Positions 47,683 to 55,836 of a DNA stretch of 60,439 bases are shown piece after piece. This stretch comes from Sedimentitalea xiamensis (GTDB lineage: Bacteria > Pseudomonadota > Alphaproteobacteria > Rhodobacterales > Rhodobacteraceae), in assembly GCF_030164465.1 (NCBI RefSeq), contig NZ_JASNJE010000028.1:1-60439 (forward strand), written 5' to 3'. The notes under the pieces are model-generated. The model searched no databases. It was given only the letters and a program-made list of their open reading frames with translations, and had not been told where the DNA came from. Each line of letters begins with the position of its first letter. Positions within the stretch are counted from its first letter, which is position 1. The position numbers were made by a program, and so were the translations under genes.

Positions 47683-48486
47683 TTATCCGGTCGCGACAGC
47701 CTTTTCCCGAGGCGGCACACGTCCTGCGATGAAGTCGATCAGCATCGGTCCTTCCGGTCCGATCTCGACCTCCTTGTAGCGCGTTTTGGCGAGTCCCCGG
47801 CACAATGCGCCGTTGAACTCCATGTTGATCCGGGTGCTGCGCAGCTTGGCGAGATGTTCCTCGAGGTCACGGGCATCGATCTCCTGGCCCTCCCATGTCG
47901 GGAAAGCGAGGTCGTCTGGATCGGTCGCAAGACCCTGTACCGCCAGCAGGTCCATGTAGCGCGGCAATTGCCGCAACTCCTCTTCGCCGGTGAAAACCAC
48001 CTCCCGCAGTTCGGCCAGCGTCATCGCGACGATCCCGGCCGGCCTTTGCCCCTGTGCCTGAAGGCCCAGCAGCACGGTTTCCTGCCGTCGGTCATACGCC
48101 TTGGCGAGGAAGGTTCCGATCACCTCGTCCAGCTTGGCCCCATCGCAGTATTCCGCGAAGATGTCGTGATACGCGCGCCCGCTGTTCACGCCCTCGTTGA
48201 CCTTTTCGCCAAAGCAATGATCGTTCAACCGCACCTCGGCCTCGACCACCCAGGGAAGCGATGTCACTTCCCGGCGAATGCCAAAGGCCATCAGGAACGC
48301 GAAGTTGGGCGAGCACCAGTAGGTGGGCAGACGAAACTCGATCTTCACCGTCTTGGCGTCCGTCACCTCGATCCGCTCGATGAAGCCCATGTCGGTCACG
48401 GGCTCATCAAGTTCCGGATCGGTCACGGCATCGAGACTTTGCCAGACTTCGGTCTCCAGCTCTGCTTTGAGATTGGCAACCAGCAT
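47683..48486 (-). CDS. DUF59/MIP18-family metal-sulfur cluster assembly-type protein
   Basis: A 267-residue protein. Residues about 5-105 form a DUF59/MIP18 domain (VWQSLDAVTDPELDEPVTDMGFIERIEVTDAKTVKIEFRLPTYWCSPNFAFLMAFGIR), with the functional Cys in YWCSPNF. DUF59 proteins help place iron-sulfur or iron centres. The C-terminal 150 residues are specific to monooxygenase clusters and I cannot assign them. GGAGTAGGGAG stands before the ATG, only 4 bp after the amidohydrolase stop. A role in loading iron into the hydroxylase or the reductase cluster is inferred. Confidence 0.85.
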   Translation of the reverse strand: MLVANLKAELETEVWQSLDAVTDPELDEPVTDMGFIERIEVTDAKTVKIEFRLPTYWCSPNFAFLMAFGIRREVTSLPWVVEAEVRLNDHCFGEKVNEGVNSGRAYHDIFAEYCDGAKLDEVIGTFLAKAYDRRQETVLLGLQAQGQRPAGIVAMTLAELREVVFTGEEELRQLPRYMDLLAVQGLATDPDDLAFPTWEGQEIDARDLEEHLAKLRSTRINMEFNGALCRGLAKTRYKEVEIGPEGPMLIDFIAGRVPPREKAVATG

Positions 48487-48490
48487 CTCC

Positions 48491-49516
48491 CTACTCCGCC
48501 GCGATCCGCACCGGGGCGCCGGCGAGCTCGGCCATCTTGGCGCCCACGTCGATGTCATAGAGCTTCGCCGCGTTCAGACCGAGGATCTTCTCCTTCACCT
48601 CGTCGGTCAGCTGCACGCCGCCGCGTTCGGCCGAGATGTCATCAGGGATCTGGTAGTCCATGAATTTCTCGACCAGCCAACGGGGGGTCCAGATGGCATA
48701 GTCCGACCCGAACAGGATCTTGTCCTCGCCGACCCACCACAGCAGCTCGGCCATGACCTCGCCGAAATAACGCGGGCGGGAATGGATGAAGGGCATCGCC
48801 ACCGCCAGCCCGGCATAGACGTTGGTTTCCTGTGTCGCGATCCAGCAGAAATCGTCGAGCCGCGGCAACCCGCAATGTTCCACGATCCAATTCAGGTTCT
48901 GAAAATCGGTGGCGGCATAATCCACGTCGCCCACGGAGAACGCGTCCTTCGACAGCGGGATGATCGTCGGACCCTTGTGAACGTGGATGTTCCTGATGCC
49001 CAGTTTGTCGCAGAGTTCAAAACACTTGTAGGCCGCAGGGTCGTTCAGCGCCCAGCCCTTGCTGTCGCCGTTCCATTCGGCCGTGTACATCTTCACGCCC
49101 TGAATGTCGTAGGTTTCCTTCATGAAATGGATGTATTCCAGCGCCTTTTCACCATCGCGCGGATCGAAGGAGCCATTGACGATGAACCGCTCGGGGTGCC
49201 GCCTGGCCATCTCGTTGGCGCGTTCCAGGTTGCCGAAGCCGTTCTTGTAGAAATCGCGCAGCACGGTGGTCTGGATGATCGCCATGTCGTTGGGGCCGTC
49301 GACAAACAGGTCCCGATAGATGTCGTCCTCGGAATACTTTTCGAACTTCGACTTTTCCCAAAGTTCCTCTTCGGGGCTCAGATTGGTGTGGTAGGCGTAG
49401 AAACAGTCGATGAACTGCTTGCCGTGCACATTCGACTGGTTCTCGGGGCTTCCGTCCCAGAAATGGGTATGGCCGTCGAGTACGAAGATTTCTTTTCCGT
49501 CCTTGGTCTTGTACAT
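48491..49516 (-). CDS. amidohydrolase-2 family metal-dependent hydrolase
   Basis: A 341-residue TIM-barrel hydrolase. The N-terminal metal motif is HTHFWDG, a further His pair lies in NIHVHKGP, and a late Asp in ILFGSDYAIW. This matches the ACMSD/amidohydrolase-2 group, which includes decarboxylases and hydrolases. The same gene accompanies MimABCD/PrmABCD monooxygenases in actinobacteria, where its role is unsettled. GGGAGGATACT precedes the ATG. Confidence 0.9.
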   Translation of the reverse strand: MYKTKDGKEIFVLDGHTHFWDGSPENQSNVHGKQFIDCFYAYHTNLSPEEELWEKSKFEKYSEDDIYRDLFVDGPNDMAIIQTTVLRDFYKNGFGNLERANEMARRHPERFIVNGSFDPRDGEKALEYIHFMKETYDIQGVKMYTAEWNGDSKGWALNDPAAYKCFELCDKLGIRNIHVHKGPTIIPLSKDAFSVGDVDYAATDFQNLNWIVEHCGLPRLDDFCWIATQETNVYAGLAVAMPFIHSRPRYFGEVMAELLWWVGEDKILFGSDYAIWTPRWLVEKFMDYQIPDDISAERGGVQLTDEVKEKILGLNAAKLYDIDVGAKMAELAGAPVRIAAE

Positions 49517-49553
49517 AGTATCCTCCCGTGCGTTGGCTGAGTGTTTGTCTGTG

Positions 49554-49588
49554 GCTCCGGGGCCAGCGGGGTGCTGCGGCCCCGGAGC
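49554..49588 (-). terminator. 11-bp hairpin between mimD and the amidohydrolase gene
   Basis: GCTCCGGGGCC pairs perfectly with GGCCCCGGAGC over a 13-nt loop, right after the coupling-protein stop. Without U-tract; probably separates expression of the core monooxygenase from accessory genes. Confidence 0.6.
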
Positions 49589-49601
49589 GGTCCTGGATGG
49601 A

Positions 49602-49973
49602 TCAGATGAATTCCATGACTTCGTTCATGTCGCCGAAGAGGATCACGGTGTCGTCGTCGACCCGCACCATGCGGCCATAGTGGGTGGAGGTGTTGACCTC
49701 GAAGGTCTCGGCGGTCATCTCGCGGCCGAGATATTCGGTGATCTCGCTCATCTTGAAGATCAGCTTGCCCTCGCCGTCGATCCGGATGGTCGCCGGGTTG
49801 TGGGTGATCGTAACCTTGGGGTCGTTCTCCTCCATGAACTCGGCGATGGCGCGGGCCTCTACGCTGTCGTTCATGGTGACTCCGCACTGGTGCGACACCG
49901 TCTGGTCGAAGGTGATATCCTTCATCGACTTGAAGATGTTCTGGTTGGACGCATTGCGCGCTGTGCTAGACAT
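49602..49973 (-). CDS. mimD: monooxygenase coupling/effector protein (MmoB/DmpM family)
   Basis: A 123-residue cofactor-free effector with the family core NDSVEARAIAEFMEENDPKVTITHNPATIRIDGEGKLIFKMSEITEYLGREMTAETFEVNTSTHYGRMV. It binds the hydroxylase and tunes its reaction with oxygen. Length and sequence fit the MimD/PrmD type. It lies 23 bp after the beta-subunit gene; AAAAGGAACTG precedes the ATG. Confidence 0.93.
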   Translation of the reverse strand: MSSTARNASNQNIFKSMKDITFDQTVSHQCGVTMNDSVEARAIAEFMEENDPKVTITHNPATIRIDGEGKLIFKMSEITEYLGREMTAETFEVNTSTHYGRMVRVDDDTVILFGDMNEVMEFI

Positions 49974-49996
49974 GGTTTCAGTTCCTTTTCAGAGAG

Positions 49997-51058
49997 TTAC
50001 GACAGGCCCAGCTCGCCGACGATCCGGCCGAGGCGCTCTTTGGACACGGCTTTGACATCCTCGAACGAGACCGGCTTGGAATGCGGCTGCGACCAGATCG
50101 GCTGAAGCGCGGCGGCGGCCTTTTCCGCCAGGTCGCCGTGCTTGGCGAGCCAGCTCTTGAAGAGCGCGCGGTTGTGCTCACCGTGCTCTTCGTCATGCGC
50201 GAGCAGGTAGATCAGATCGACGGTGTTCGCGAGGTTACGTTCGTAGTCGGCTTCGGCGGCGGAAATCACCGGCGGCGTGATGAAGTCATTGTTGGCCGCC
50301 GCCGCCTGCATGAAGAAGCCCGAGCGGATCAGTTCGCCGACCAGCGGCTCAAAGACGATGTTGATGGCGAAATACTGTTCGAGGTAGTCTTCCGACCCCA
50401 TGATCGTTTCGACTGCCTCGCGGCAGGGCTGCCAGATCGGGTCTTCCAGCCACATCTTCTTGCCCAGCGTGTCGTCCCAGCCGTCGATGTCCATGCCGAT
50501 CTCGGCGAGGTAGAGCGTGATGTCCTGGGTCAGGCGCATCTTGTAGGACGAGTTGGTGAGCGTCGCGTTGTTGATCATCTGGGTATAGCCGTAGCGCTGC
50601 GCCTGCATGAGCGAGGTGCCGAGGCCGAATTCCGCGTGTTTCCACGCGCCCAGATGTTTCTGAAGAATGGTCTGCCAGTTCTTGTCGAACACCTTGTGCG
50701 CACCGGCCTTGCGGGCGTTCGAAATCACGTTCTGCACCATGGTCTCGATCTTCGACTGGCGCTGGTAGTGGGTCCGCTCCCATTCCTGGTCGGGTGCGCG
50801 GAACGCGTGCCAGTTCGACGACAACGCCGCGGTGTTGTCCTTCTGATAGGCGCCGCCGCCCTTGCCGCCTTCGAATTCGATGATCCAGTTCTGGATCAGA
50901 TAGCGTTCGGGATCGGGCTGAACGTCGACGGTGACGTCCTCGTAATGGGTCGCCCGTTTGCCACGCGGTTCGAAATAGTTGTATTTACGGCTCTTGGAGC
51001 CGACGAATTCCGCGGCACCGGCGGCACCGGATCCTACTGAGCTGGATGTTGCTGGCAT
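49997..51058 (-). CDS. mimC: diiron monooxygenase hydroxylase beta subunit
   Basis: A 353-residue, mostly helical subunit. Family segments include RKYNYFEPRGKRATHYEDVTVDVQPDPERYLIQNWIIEFEGG, WHAFRAPDQEWERTHYQRQ and QYFAINIVFEPLVGELIRSGFFMQAAAANNDFITPPVISAAEADYERN. It forms the alpha2beta2 hydroxylase with MimA and has no iron site of its own. GGAGGCAATC precedes the ATG. Gene order alpha, reductase, beta, coupling protein is that of the propane/MimABCD group of soluble diiron monooxygenases. Confidence 0.94.
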   Translation of the reverse strand: MPATSSSVGSGAAGAAEFVGSKSRKYNYFEPRGKRATHYEDVTVDVQPDPERYLIQNWIIEFEGGKGGGAYQKDNTAALSSNWHAFRAPDQEWERTHYQRQSKIETMVQNVISNARKAGAHKVFDKNWQTILQKHLGAWKHAEFGLGTSLMQAQRYGYTQMINNATLTNSSYKMRLTQDITLYLAEIGMDIDGWDDTLGKKMWLEDPIWQPCREAVETIMGSEDYLEQYFAINIVFEPLVGELIRSGFFMQAAAANNDFITPPVISAAEADYERNLANTVDLIYLLAHDEEHGEHNRALFKSWLAKHGDLAEKAAAALQPIWSQPHSKPVSFEDVKAVSKERLGRIVGELGLS

Positions 51059-51103
51059 GATTGCCTCCCTTGGGTTTGGTTCACGTCACTAGCGTTCAGG
51101 TCA

Positions 51104-52162
51104 TCAGTGGCCTGAAGAACCGGAAGTGGGCGTGAACTTGTCGTAGAAGATGCGGTCGGTATCGAAATCGTGCATGAAGAGCACCGGGGTCAGCGCGTCA
51201 ATCATCGGCGGCGGGCCGCAGGCATAGACGTCGCCTTCGCCGTCGATCCCGAGTTCCTTCAGATGCGTGTCGACATATTCGTGCACGAAACCGCGCGCGC
51301 CGCCCCATCCGTTGCCTTCGTCCTCGTGACTGAGAACCGGGATGAATTCGACGTTGGAATGCGCTTCGGTAATGGCGCTGATCTCGTCGAGTTTGAACAG
51401 GTCGTCCTGGGTGCGGGCGCCGTAGTAGAAGTAGATCGGGCGATCCTCGCCGCTGGAAATCTGATCGTTGAGGATGGACCAGACCGGCGACATGCCCGAG
51501 CCCGCGCCGACGAGGATCACAGGTCCTCGCCGCTCTTCGCGCCGGAAGCACATTCCGTAAGGCCCTTCGATGCTGACTTCCGCTCCGGCCTTGATGCCTC
51601 CGTCGTCGAGTTCGTTACTGAACCGACCGTCGGGGTATTTCTTGATGATGAAGCCGAGTTTTTGGGTTTCGCTCGGCGGATTTGCCATGGAGAACGAGCG
51701 TGTAATCTCCTCCCCTTTTTCTGTTTTGACCGTGATGTCGACATATTGACCCGCCCAGAATTTCAACGGCGCATCCAGTTCGATCTGGACACCGCGAATG
51801 TCGTGGGTCAGTTTCTGGAAATCGACGATCTTTCCGGAAAACTGCTTGACCGGAATGGACTTGGACAAAAGCTCCTCATCGTAGTTCAAGAGCTCGATCT
51901 CAAGGTCGCTGAGCGCCAGGGACCGGCACATCAGAATATGCCCACCGTCCTTTTCCATGTCGTTCAACGCGAAGGTCGAATAGTTTTCCATCTCGGTCTC
52001 GCCGTCGAGCTGGACGCATTTGCAGGCCGAACACTGGCCTTCCTTGCAGCCATGCGGCAGGGCGATGCCCTGGCGGAACGCAGCGTCGAGGATGTATTCG
52101 CCGTCCTCGACCTCGAATTCCACGCCGACCGGTTCCAATCGCACGTTGTACGTGTCTGTCAT
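51104..52162 (-). CDS. mimB: monooxygenase reductase, [2Fe-2S]/FAD
   Basis: A 352-residue electron-transfer protein. The N-terminal plant-type ferredoxin domain has Cys39, Cys44, Cys47 and Cys79 (GCKEGQCSACK ... LMC). The FAD domain follows (RSFSMANPP) and then the NAD domain (VGAGSGMSPVWSIL and CGPPPMIDA). It passes electrons from NADH to the diiron hydroxylase. GGAGGAAGAG stands before the chosen ATG; a longer open frame upstream has no such site and runs into an intercistronic hairpin. Confidence 0.95.
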   Translation of the reverse strand: MTDTYNVRLEPVGVEFEVEDGEYILDAAFRQGIALPHGCKEGQCSACKCVQLDGETEMENYSTFALNDMEKDGGHILMCRSLALSDLEIELLNYDEELLSKSIPVKQFSGKIVDFQKLTHDIRGVQIELDAPLKFWAGQYVDITVKTEKGEEITRSFSMANPPSETQKLGFIIKKYPDGRFSNELDDGGIKAGAEVSIEGPYGMCFRREERRGPVILVGAGSGMSPVWSILNDQISSGEDRPIYFYYGARTQDDLFKLDEISAITEAHSNVEFIPVLSHEDEGNGWGGARGFVHEYVDTHLKELGIDGEGDVYACGPPPMIDALTPVLFMHDFDTDRIFYDKFTPTSGSSGH

Positions 52163-52207
52163 CTCTTCCTCCCTTTGGGTGGCGCGGATCGTTGTCGCGC
52201 CGGGGAT

Positions 52208-52231
52208 GCGGGGGCCGGACACGGCCCCCGC
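52208..52231 (-). terminator. 10-bp hairpin between mimA and mimB
   Basis: GCGGGGGCCG, loop GACA, CGGCCCCCGC, starting 8 bp after the mimA stop. A stable stem without U-tract; likely stabilises the mimA message or limits read-through to the reductase. Confidence 0.6.
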
Positions 52232-52239
52232 CGGTGTCG

Positions 52240-53904
52240 TCAGTTGCAGGGATTGATCGTGAAGCCCGCCTGGTACTCGGCGATGTGCTTCTCACGTTCC
52301 GCGGGCTCCATGGCGCGCAGCATGTTCAGCGGCGAGCGCAGGGTGTGTCCGCGAACATGCTCCAACTTCCACATGTCCTTGTTGTCAAAGCGCAGGTGCG
52401 GCTGAGCGGTCAGGGTTTCGCCGTCTTCGCGGACGAAGTTCAGATCCTTGATCGCATCTGCCAGATCCCAGCCGTCATAGACGCTTTCCCATTCACGCTT
52501 GCCCGAGAACTTGCCCATCGCCGGTGTCGGCCGGCCCTGGTATTCGTCCGAGAAGGCCTCGACCGCAGTCCAGCGATCCAGCTCATGTGCAAAGGTGTGC
52601 AGCTGGCCGTCGATCTCGTCGACCACCATGTCCTCGCGGATGAGGCAGGGCACGAGACAGGACCAGCAGCGGTGCGGATAGACATAGCCTGTGTCCTGGT
52701 TGAAGGTGATAACGGTCTCGCCCGGCTTGCTGAGCTTCGCGTACCACTTCCAGAACTCGCCGAATTCGGCATACCAGCCCGGATACTTGTGCTCGAACCA
52801 CTCGAAGTCCTTGTCGGTCTGGGCTTCGATGCGCCAGAAATTGACCGGCCAACCGACGGCGAAGAACTGTGCCACCTTGTGAACGTAGTTCTTTTCGGTG
52901 ATCCGCTTCCAGGCTTCCTGGACATCGTCGTGGTGGATCTTCACGCCGTATTTTTCGAGCGGCAGCATGTAGGTCCGGTAGTAATCCTCGAAGATCCAGC
53001 GGTGCCACATCTCCGCGTAGGATTCCTTTTCCTTGTCGCGGTTGGTGGTGCCGTATTCGATGAACGTGCCGATGGCGGCATCGACGATGGCGTGGTTCTG
53101 CCAGAAGGCATAGCGCAGATCGCGTTCCAGAAGCAGGTGGTTCTCCGGCTCTTTCAGCGCTGCCATCAGGAGCGAGTGACCGTTGCCGATGTGGCGGCTT
53201 TCATCCGACTGCACCGACAGGAATACAGTCGGCAGCGCATAGTCGCCGTTGCGCGCCGCTTCCGAGGGCATGGCCACGAAGAGCGTGTTGGTAAAAGCAG
53301 TCTCGGCCACCACGGTCAGGTACATGCACGCGGCGGTCATGGTGTCGCCGGTGATGAACCCTTCGCCGAACTGGCGGCCGATGGTGGTGGCATAGCACTT
53401 GCCGAAGGCTTCCTCGGTGATGTCGAAGCCGGCCGGGTCGATGTAGTTTTCCATGTACCACTTTTTCAGGTTCATCTGAATCGTGGAGTGGCGGAATTCA
53501 TCGACCATCTGCATGGTGAAGCCGGTGCGCAGATCCTCGCCCGGCGACAGACGGGCCACCATGGCCATCGAACGTGCAGCCGAGATCTCGGGGAAGGGGA
53601 TGATCGCCAGGAAGAGCTTCATCCACTCGATCCAGCGCGGTTCCACGTTGCGGAACATGTCGCCGCGCAGGGCGGCGTCGAGCGCGCCGTAGACCCGGTT
53701 GTCCTTTTCCTCTTCCATCGGGAAGTAGGAGCGCAGGACCTGTTTCATCGGGTCGCGCGGTGCCTTGGTGATCTTGTAGTCGGTCGGGAAGGTTGCGGCT
53801 TCCTGAACGTAGGACGGATTCCATCCAAGATCAGAAATCTTCTTGGTGGCCTCCCCTACCGAGATACCACGTTGAGACGTGATCTTATTGAGCGTCAAAG
53901 TCAT
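52240..53904 (-). CDS. mimA: diiron monooxygenase hydroxylase alpha subunit (MimA/propane 2-monooxygenase type)
   Basis: A 554-residue catalytic subunit. The diiron ligands are all readable: Glu106 (PFPEIS), Glu136 and His139 (DEFRHS), Glu201 (AETAF), Glu235 and His238 (DESRHIG). Long stretches such as EEEKDNRVYGALD and TIQMNLKKWYMENYIDPAGFD match, as I remember it, MimA of mycobacteria, which hydroxylates propane, acetone and phenol. It inserts one oxygen atom from O2 into the substrate using NADH electrons supplied by MimB. AAGGAGG precedes the ATG; the frame stays open further upstream but lacks a site. A -24/-12 promoter lies about 215 bp upstream. Confidence 0.95.
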   Translation of the reverse strand: MTLTLNKITSQRGISVGEATKKISDLGWNPSYVQEAATFPTDYKITKAPRDPMKQVLRSYFPMEEEKDNRVYGALDAALRGDMFRNVEPRWIEWMKLFLAIIPFPEISAARSMAMVARLSPGEDLRTGFTMQMVDEFRHSTIQMNLKKWYMENYIDPAGFDITEEAFGKCYATTIGRQFGEGFITGDTMTAACMYLTVVAETAFTNTLFVAMPSEAARNGDYALPTVFLSVQSDESRHIGNGHSLLMAALKEPENHLLLERDLRYAFWQNHAIVDAAIGTFIEYGTTNRDKEKESYAEMWHRWIFEDYYRTYMLPLEKYGVKIHHDDVQEAWKRITEKNYVHKVAQFFAVGWPVNFWRIEAQTDKDFEWFEHKYPGWYAEFGEFWKWYAKLSKPGETVITFNQDTGYVYPHRCWSCLVPCLIREDMVVDEIDGQLHTFAHELDRWTAVEAFSDEYQGRPTPAMGKFSGKREWESVYDGWDLADAIKDLNFVREDGETLTAQPHLRFDNKDMWKLEHVRGHTLRSPLNMLRAMEPAEREKHIAEYQAGFTINPCN

Positions 53905-54117
53905 GCCATGAGCCTCCTTAAAGCTCTGGGGCCGGTCGCCCGGCGCCCGGTTGGCGGCTTTTGCCGTTTCGGTTTGACGCCCCTGGAGGCGCCGGTTCTC
54001 GGCAAAGGTTGAGAAGATGGACATGCCCGCAGCTATTCGGCGGCTCCTAGTCCCACTCCCTGTCCTTCGTTCTTTGAGCGGCCTGCCTGGCCGCTTGCGT
54101 CTTGTGGCCAACTTCCG

Positions 54118-54132
54118 GCAAGGCTGGTTCCA
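54118..54132 (-). promoter_or_regulatory. -24/-12 (sigma-54) promoter of the monooxygenase operon
   Basis: The minus strand reads TGGAAC, 5 bp, TTGCC. The invariant GG and GC are exactly 10 bp apart as required; the consensus is TGGCAC-N5-TTGC. It leaves an untranslated leader of about 200 nt before mimA. Confidence 0.75.
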
Positions 54133-54270
54133 GAATGCGTGAGACATCCGAAGTGGCGTGAAATATTTTCTTAACGAGCTGATTTAACGTATAAATTTTC
54201 AGCAATTATTTTTTGGTTGGTTGGCCGTCGTTTGTTGCCGCGAAAGGCAAACGGTCAGATTGTCGCATAT

Positions 54271-54336
54271 CGTTACAACCGTTCTCCCAGGGGATTTACG
54301 CTTCGTTACACCTGCTGAAACGCACGCGTTACACCT
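54271..54336. promoter_or_regulatory. three CGTTACA repeats, candidate activator sites
   Basis: CGTTACAACC at 54271, CGTTACACCT at 54304 and again at 54327. Spacings of 33 and 23 bp are near three and two helical turns. They lie 140-205 bp upstream of the -24/-12 promoter, the normal place for enhancer sites of a sigma-54 activator. Confidence 0.5.
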
Positions 54337-54477
54337 CCCGGATCGCGCATCCCGAAAACACCGCGCCTGTCAGCGCAAAGCTCTGTAAAAACTTGAAAAT
54401 TCTGCGCTGCAGCATTGCTGGAGACAGGCAGGTCCACAGCCGCAGCAGATGAACCGCCTCTGCGGTGTTACGCCGCT

Positions 54478-54495
54478 GCCGACGGCACCGTCGGC
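54478..54495 (-). terminator. hairpin after the rpoN paralogue
   Basis: GCCGACG, loop GCAC, CGTCGGC, ending directly at the rpoN stop. Weak terminator candidate without U-tract. Confidence 0.4.
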
Positions 54496-54496
54496 C

Positions 54497-55741
54497 TCAG
54501 GCCCGCAGACGGCGCTTTGCGGCGGCGTAGATGCCGATTTCCTGCCGGTAATTCGACACGACGCGGCGTGACACCGCAATCCCCTCGGATTGCAGGATAG
54601 CCGTTAGCCGCCGATCGGACAGCGGCGTTTTCGGGTCTTCCTTGGCCAGCAGCGTCCGAATGCGTGCCTGGACCTGTCGCTTGGACTGGGTCGCCTGGGC
54701 AGAGGCCGTGCCGGTGAACAGGTTGCGCGTCAGGACAATGCCATTCGGCCCCTCGATCAGCAGCCCGTTCAGAACCCGGCTGACGGTGCTGAGGTGAAAC
54801 CCTGTCTCCTGCGCAATCTCGGACAGGGTCATCGGGGCCAGGGCCCGATCTCCGAAACGGAAATAGGCGCCCTGGCGCTTTACGATTGCGCCCACCACCT
54901 GTTTCAGCGCGGACTGGCGTATTTCGAACGCATGTTTCAGCGACCGGGCCTTGGCCATCGCCTCCGTGGTCTCGTGTGACCGGCCACCGCGCGGAATCCG
55001 TGGGATCTCGATAATGTCCTGCCTCGTCGACAGGAATTCGATTTCGCACCCATTGTCCGACAGCGTTATACGAACATCCGGCTCGCGCGTGAGGGTGGGA
55101 TCCGACGCAAAGGCGCTGCCCGGTTTCGGGTCGAGCCGCCGCAGCACGGCGAGACACTCCTGCACCGTGTCATACGTCACGCCGGTCGCCCGGACCAGCG
55201 CAGCCGGACCACCGCTTTCCAGCACCTGAAGATGATCCAGCACCAACGCCATCTCTCCGGTCATCGCGTCTCGGTCTTCCAGTTGCAGTTGCAAACACTC
55301 CTGCAGACCGCGGGCGAACAGCCCTGCCGGATCGACACGTTTCTGAACCACCTGCAAGGCAGTCTCTACAAGTGTGACACTTAGGCCGAGAGAGTCCGCG
55401 ATCGCATCCGGACCGCGTCCCAGCCAGCCCGAAGGTTCCAGCTCTCCAATCAGCGCCATGATGACTTTTTCCATCAACCCGCCCTGTCCGATCAGGCCGG
55501 TCAATTCACGGAAAACGTGGTCGTAAAGGCCGGTCGCCTGTTCCACCGCAGTCATTTCCAACACATCGGTGGTACTTGTTCCGACGGCCCGGCGCTGCCG
55601 CAGGACAAGCATCGGGTTGTCGTTCGCCTGTTCGCTCAGATGTTCGTCAAGCTCGGCTGAAGACATCTGCAGCAGGTTTACAACCTGTCCCAGCCGGAAC
55701 ACCTGGCTGTGTTTCGCACGCAGATATGTGCCTAGAACCAT
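54497..55741 (-). CDS. rpoN: RNA polymerase sigma-54 factor, paralogue
   Basis: A 414-residue sigma-54. Region I is present (YLRAKHSQVFRLGQVVNLLQMSSAELDEHL), as are the core-binding region with LRRLDPKPGSAF, the HTH (LSEIAQETGFHLSTVSRVLNGLLIEGPNGIVLTRNLF) and the C-terminal part. The RpoN box reads SRRVVSNYRQ instead of the near-invariant ARRTVAKYRE, with only five of ten residues kept. GGAGG stands 8 nt before this ATG. Rhodobacteraceae often carry several specialised rpoN genes. Position beside a cluster with its own -24/-12 promoter and activator suggests a dedicated factor; the housekeeping rpoN must be elsewhere. Confidence 0.9.
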   Translation of the reverse strand: MVLGTYLRAKHSQVFRLGQVVNLLQMSSAELDEHLSEQANDNPMLVLRQRRAVGTSTTDVLEMTAVEQATGLYDHVFRELTGLIGQGGLMEKVIMALIGELEPSGWLGRGPDAIADSLGLSVTLVETALQVVQKRVDPAGLFARGLQECLQLQLEDRDAMTGEMALVLDHLQVLESGGPAALVRATGVTYDTVQECLAVLRRLDPKPGSAFASDPTLTREPDVRITLSDNGCEIEFLSTRQDIIEIPRIPRGGRSHETTEAMAKARSLKHAFEIRQSALKQVVGAIVKRQGAYFRFGDRALAPMTLSEIAQETGFHLSTVSRVLNGLLIEGPNGIVLTRNLFTGTASAQATQSKRQVQARIRTLLAKEDPKTPLSDRRLTAILQSEGIAVSRRVVSNYRQEIGIYAAAKRRLRA

Positions 55742-55836
55742 GATGTCACCCTCCATCCGGACAACTGACAAAACACTGGCTTCAACCCCAAGCGACGCGC
55801 TATCCTGAAGCAAAGAAGCCATTGAACAGCAGCAAG

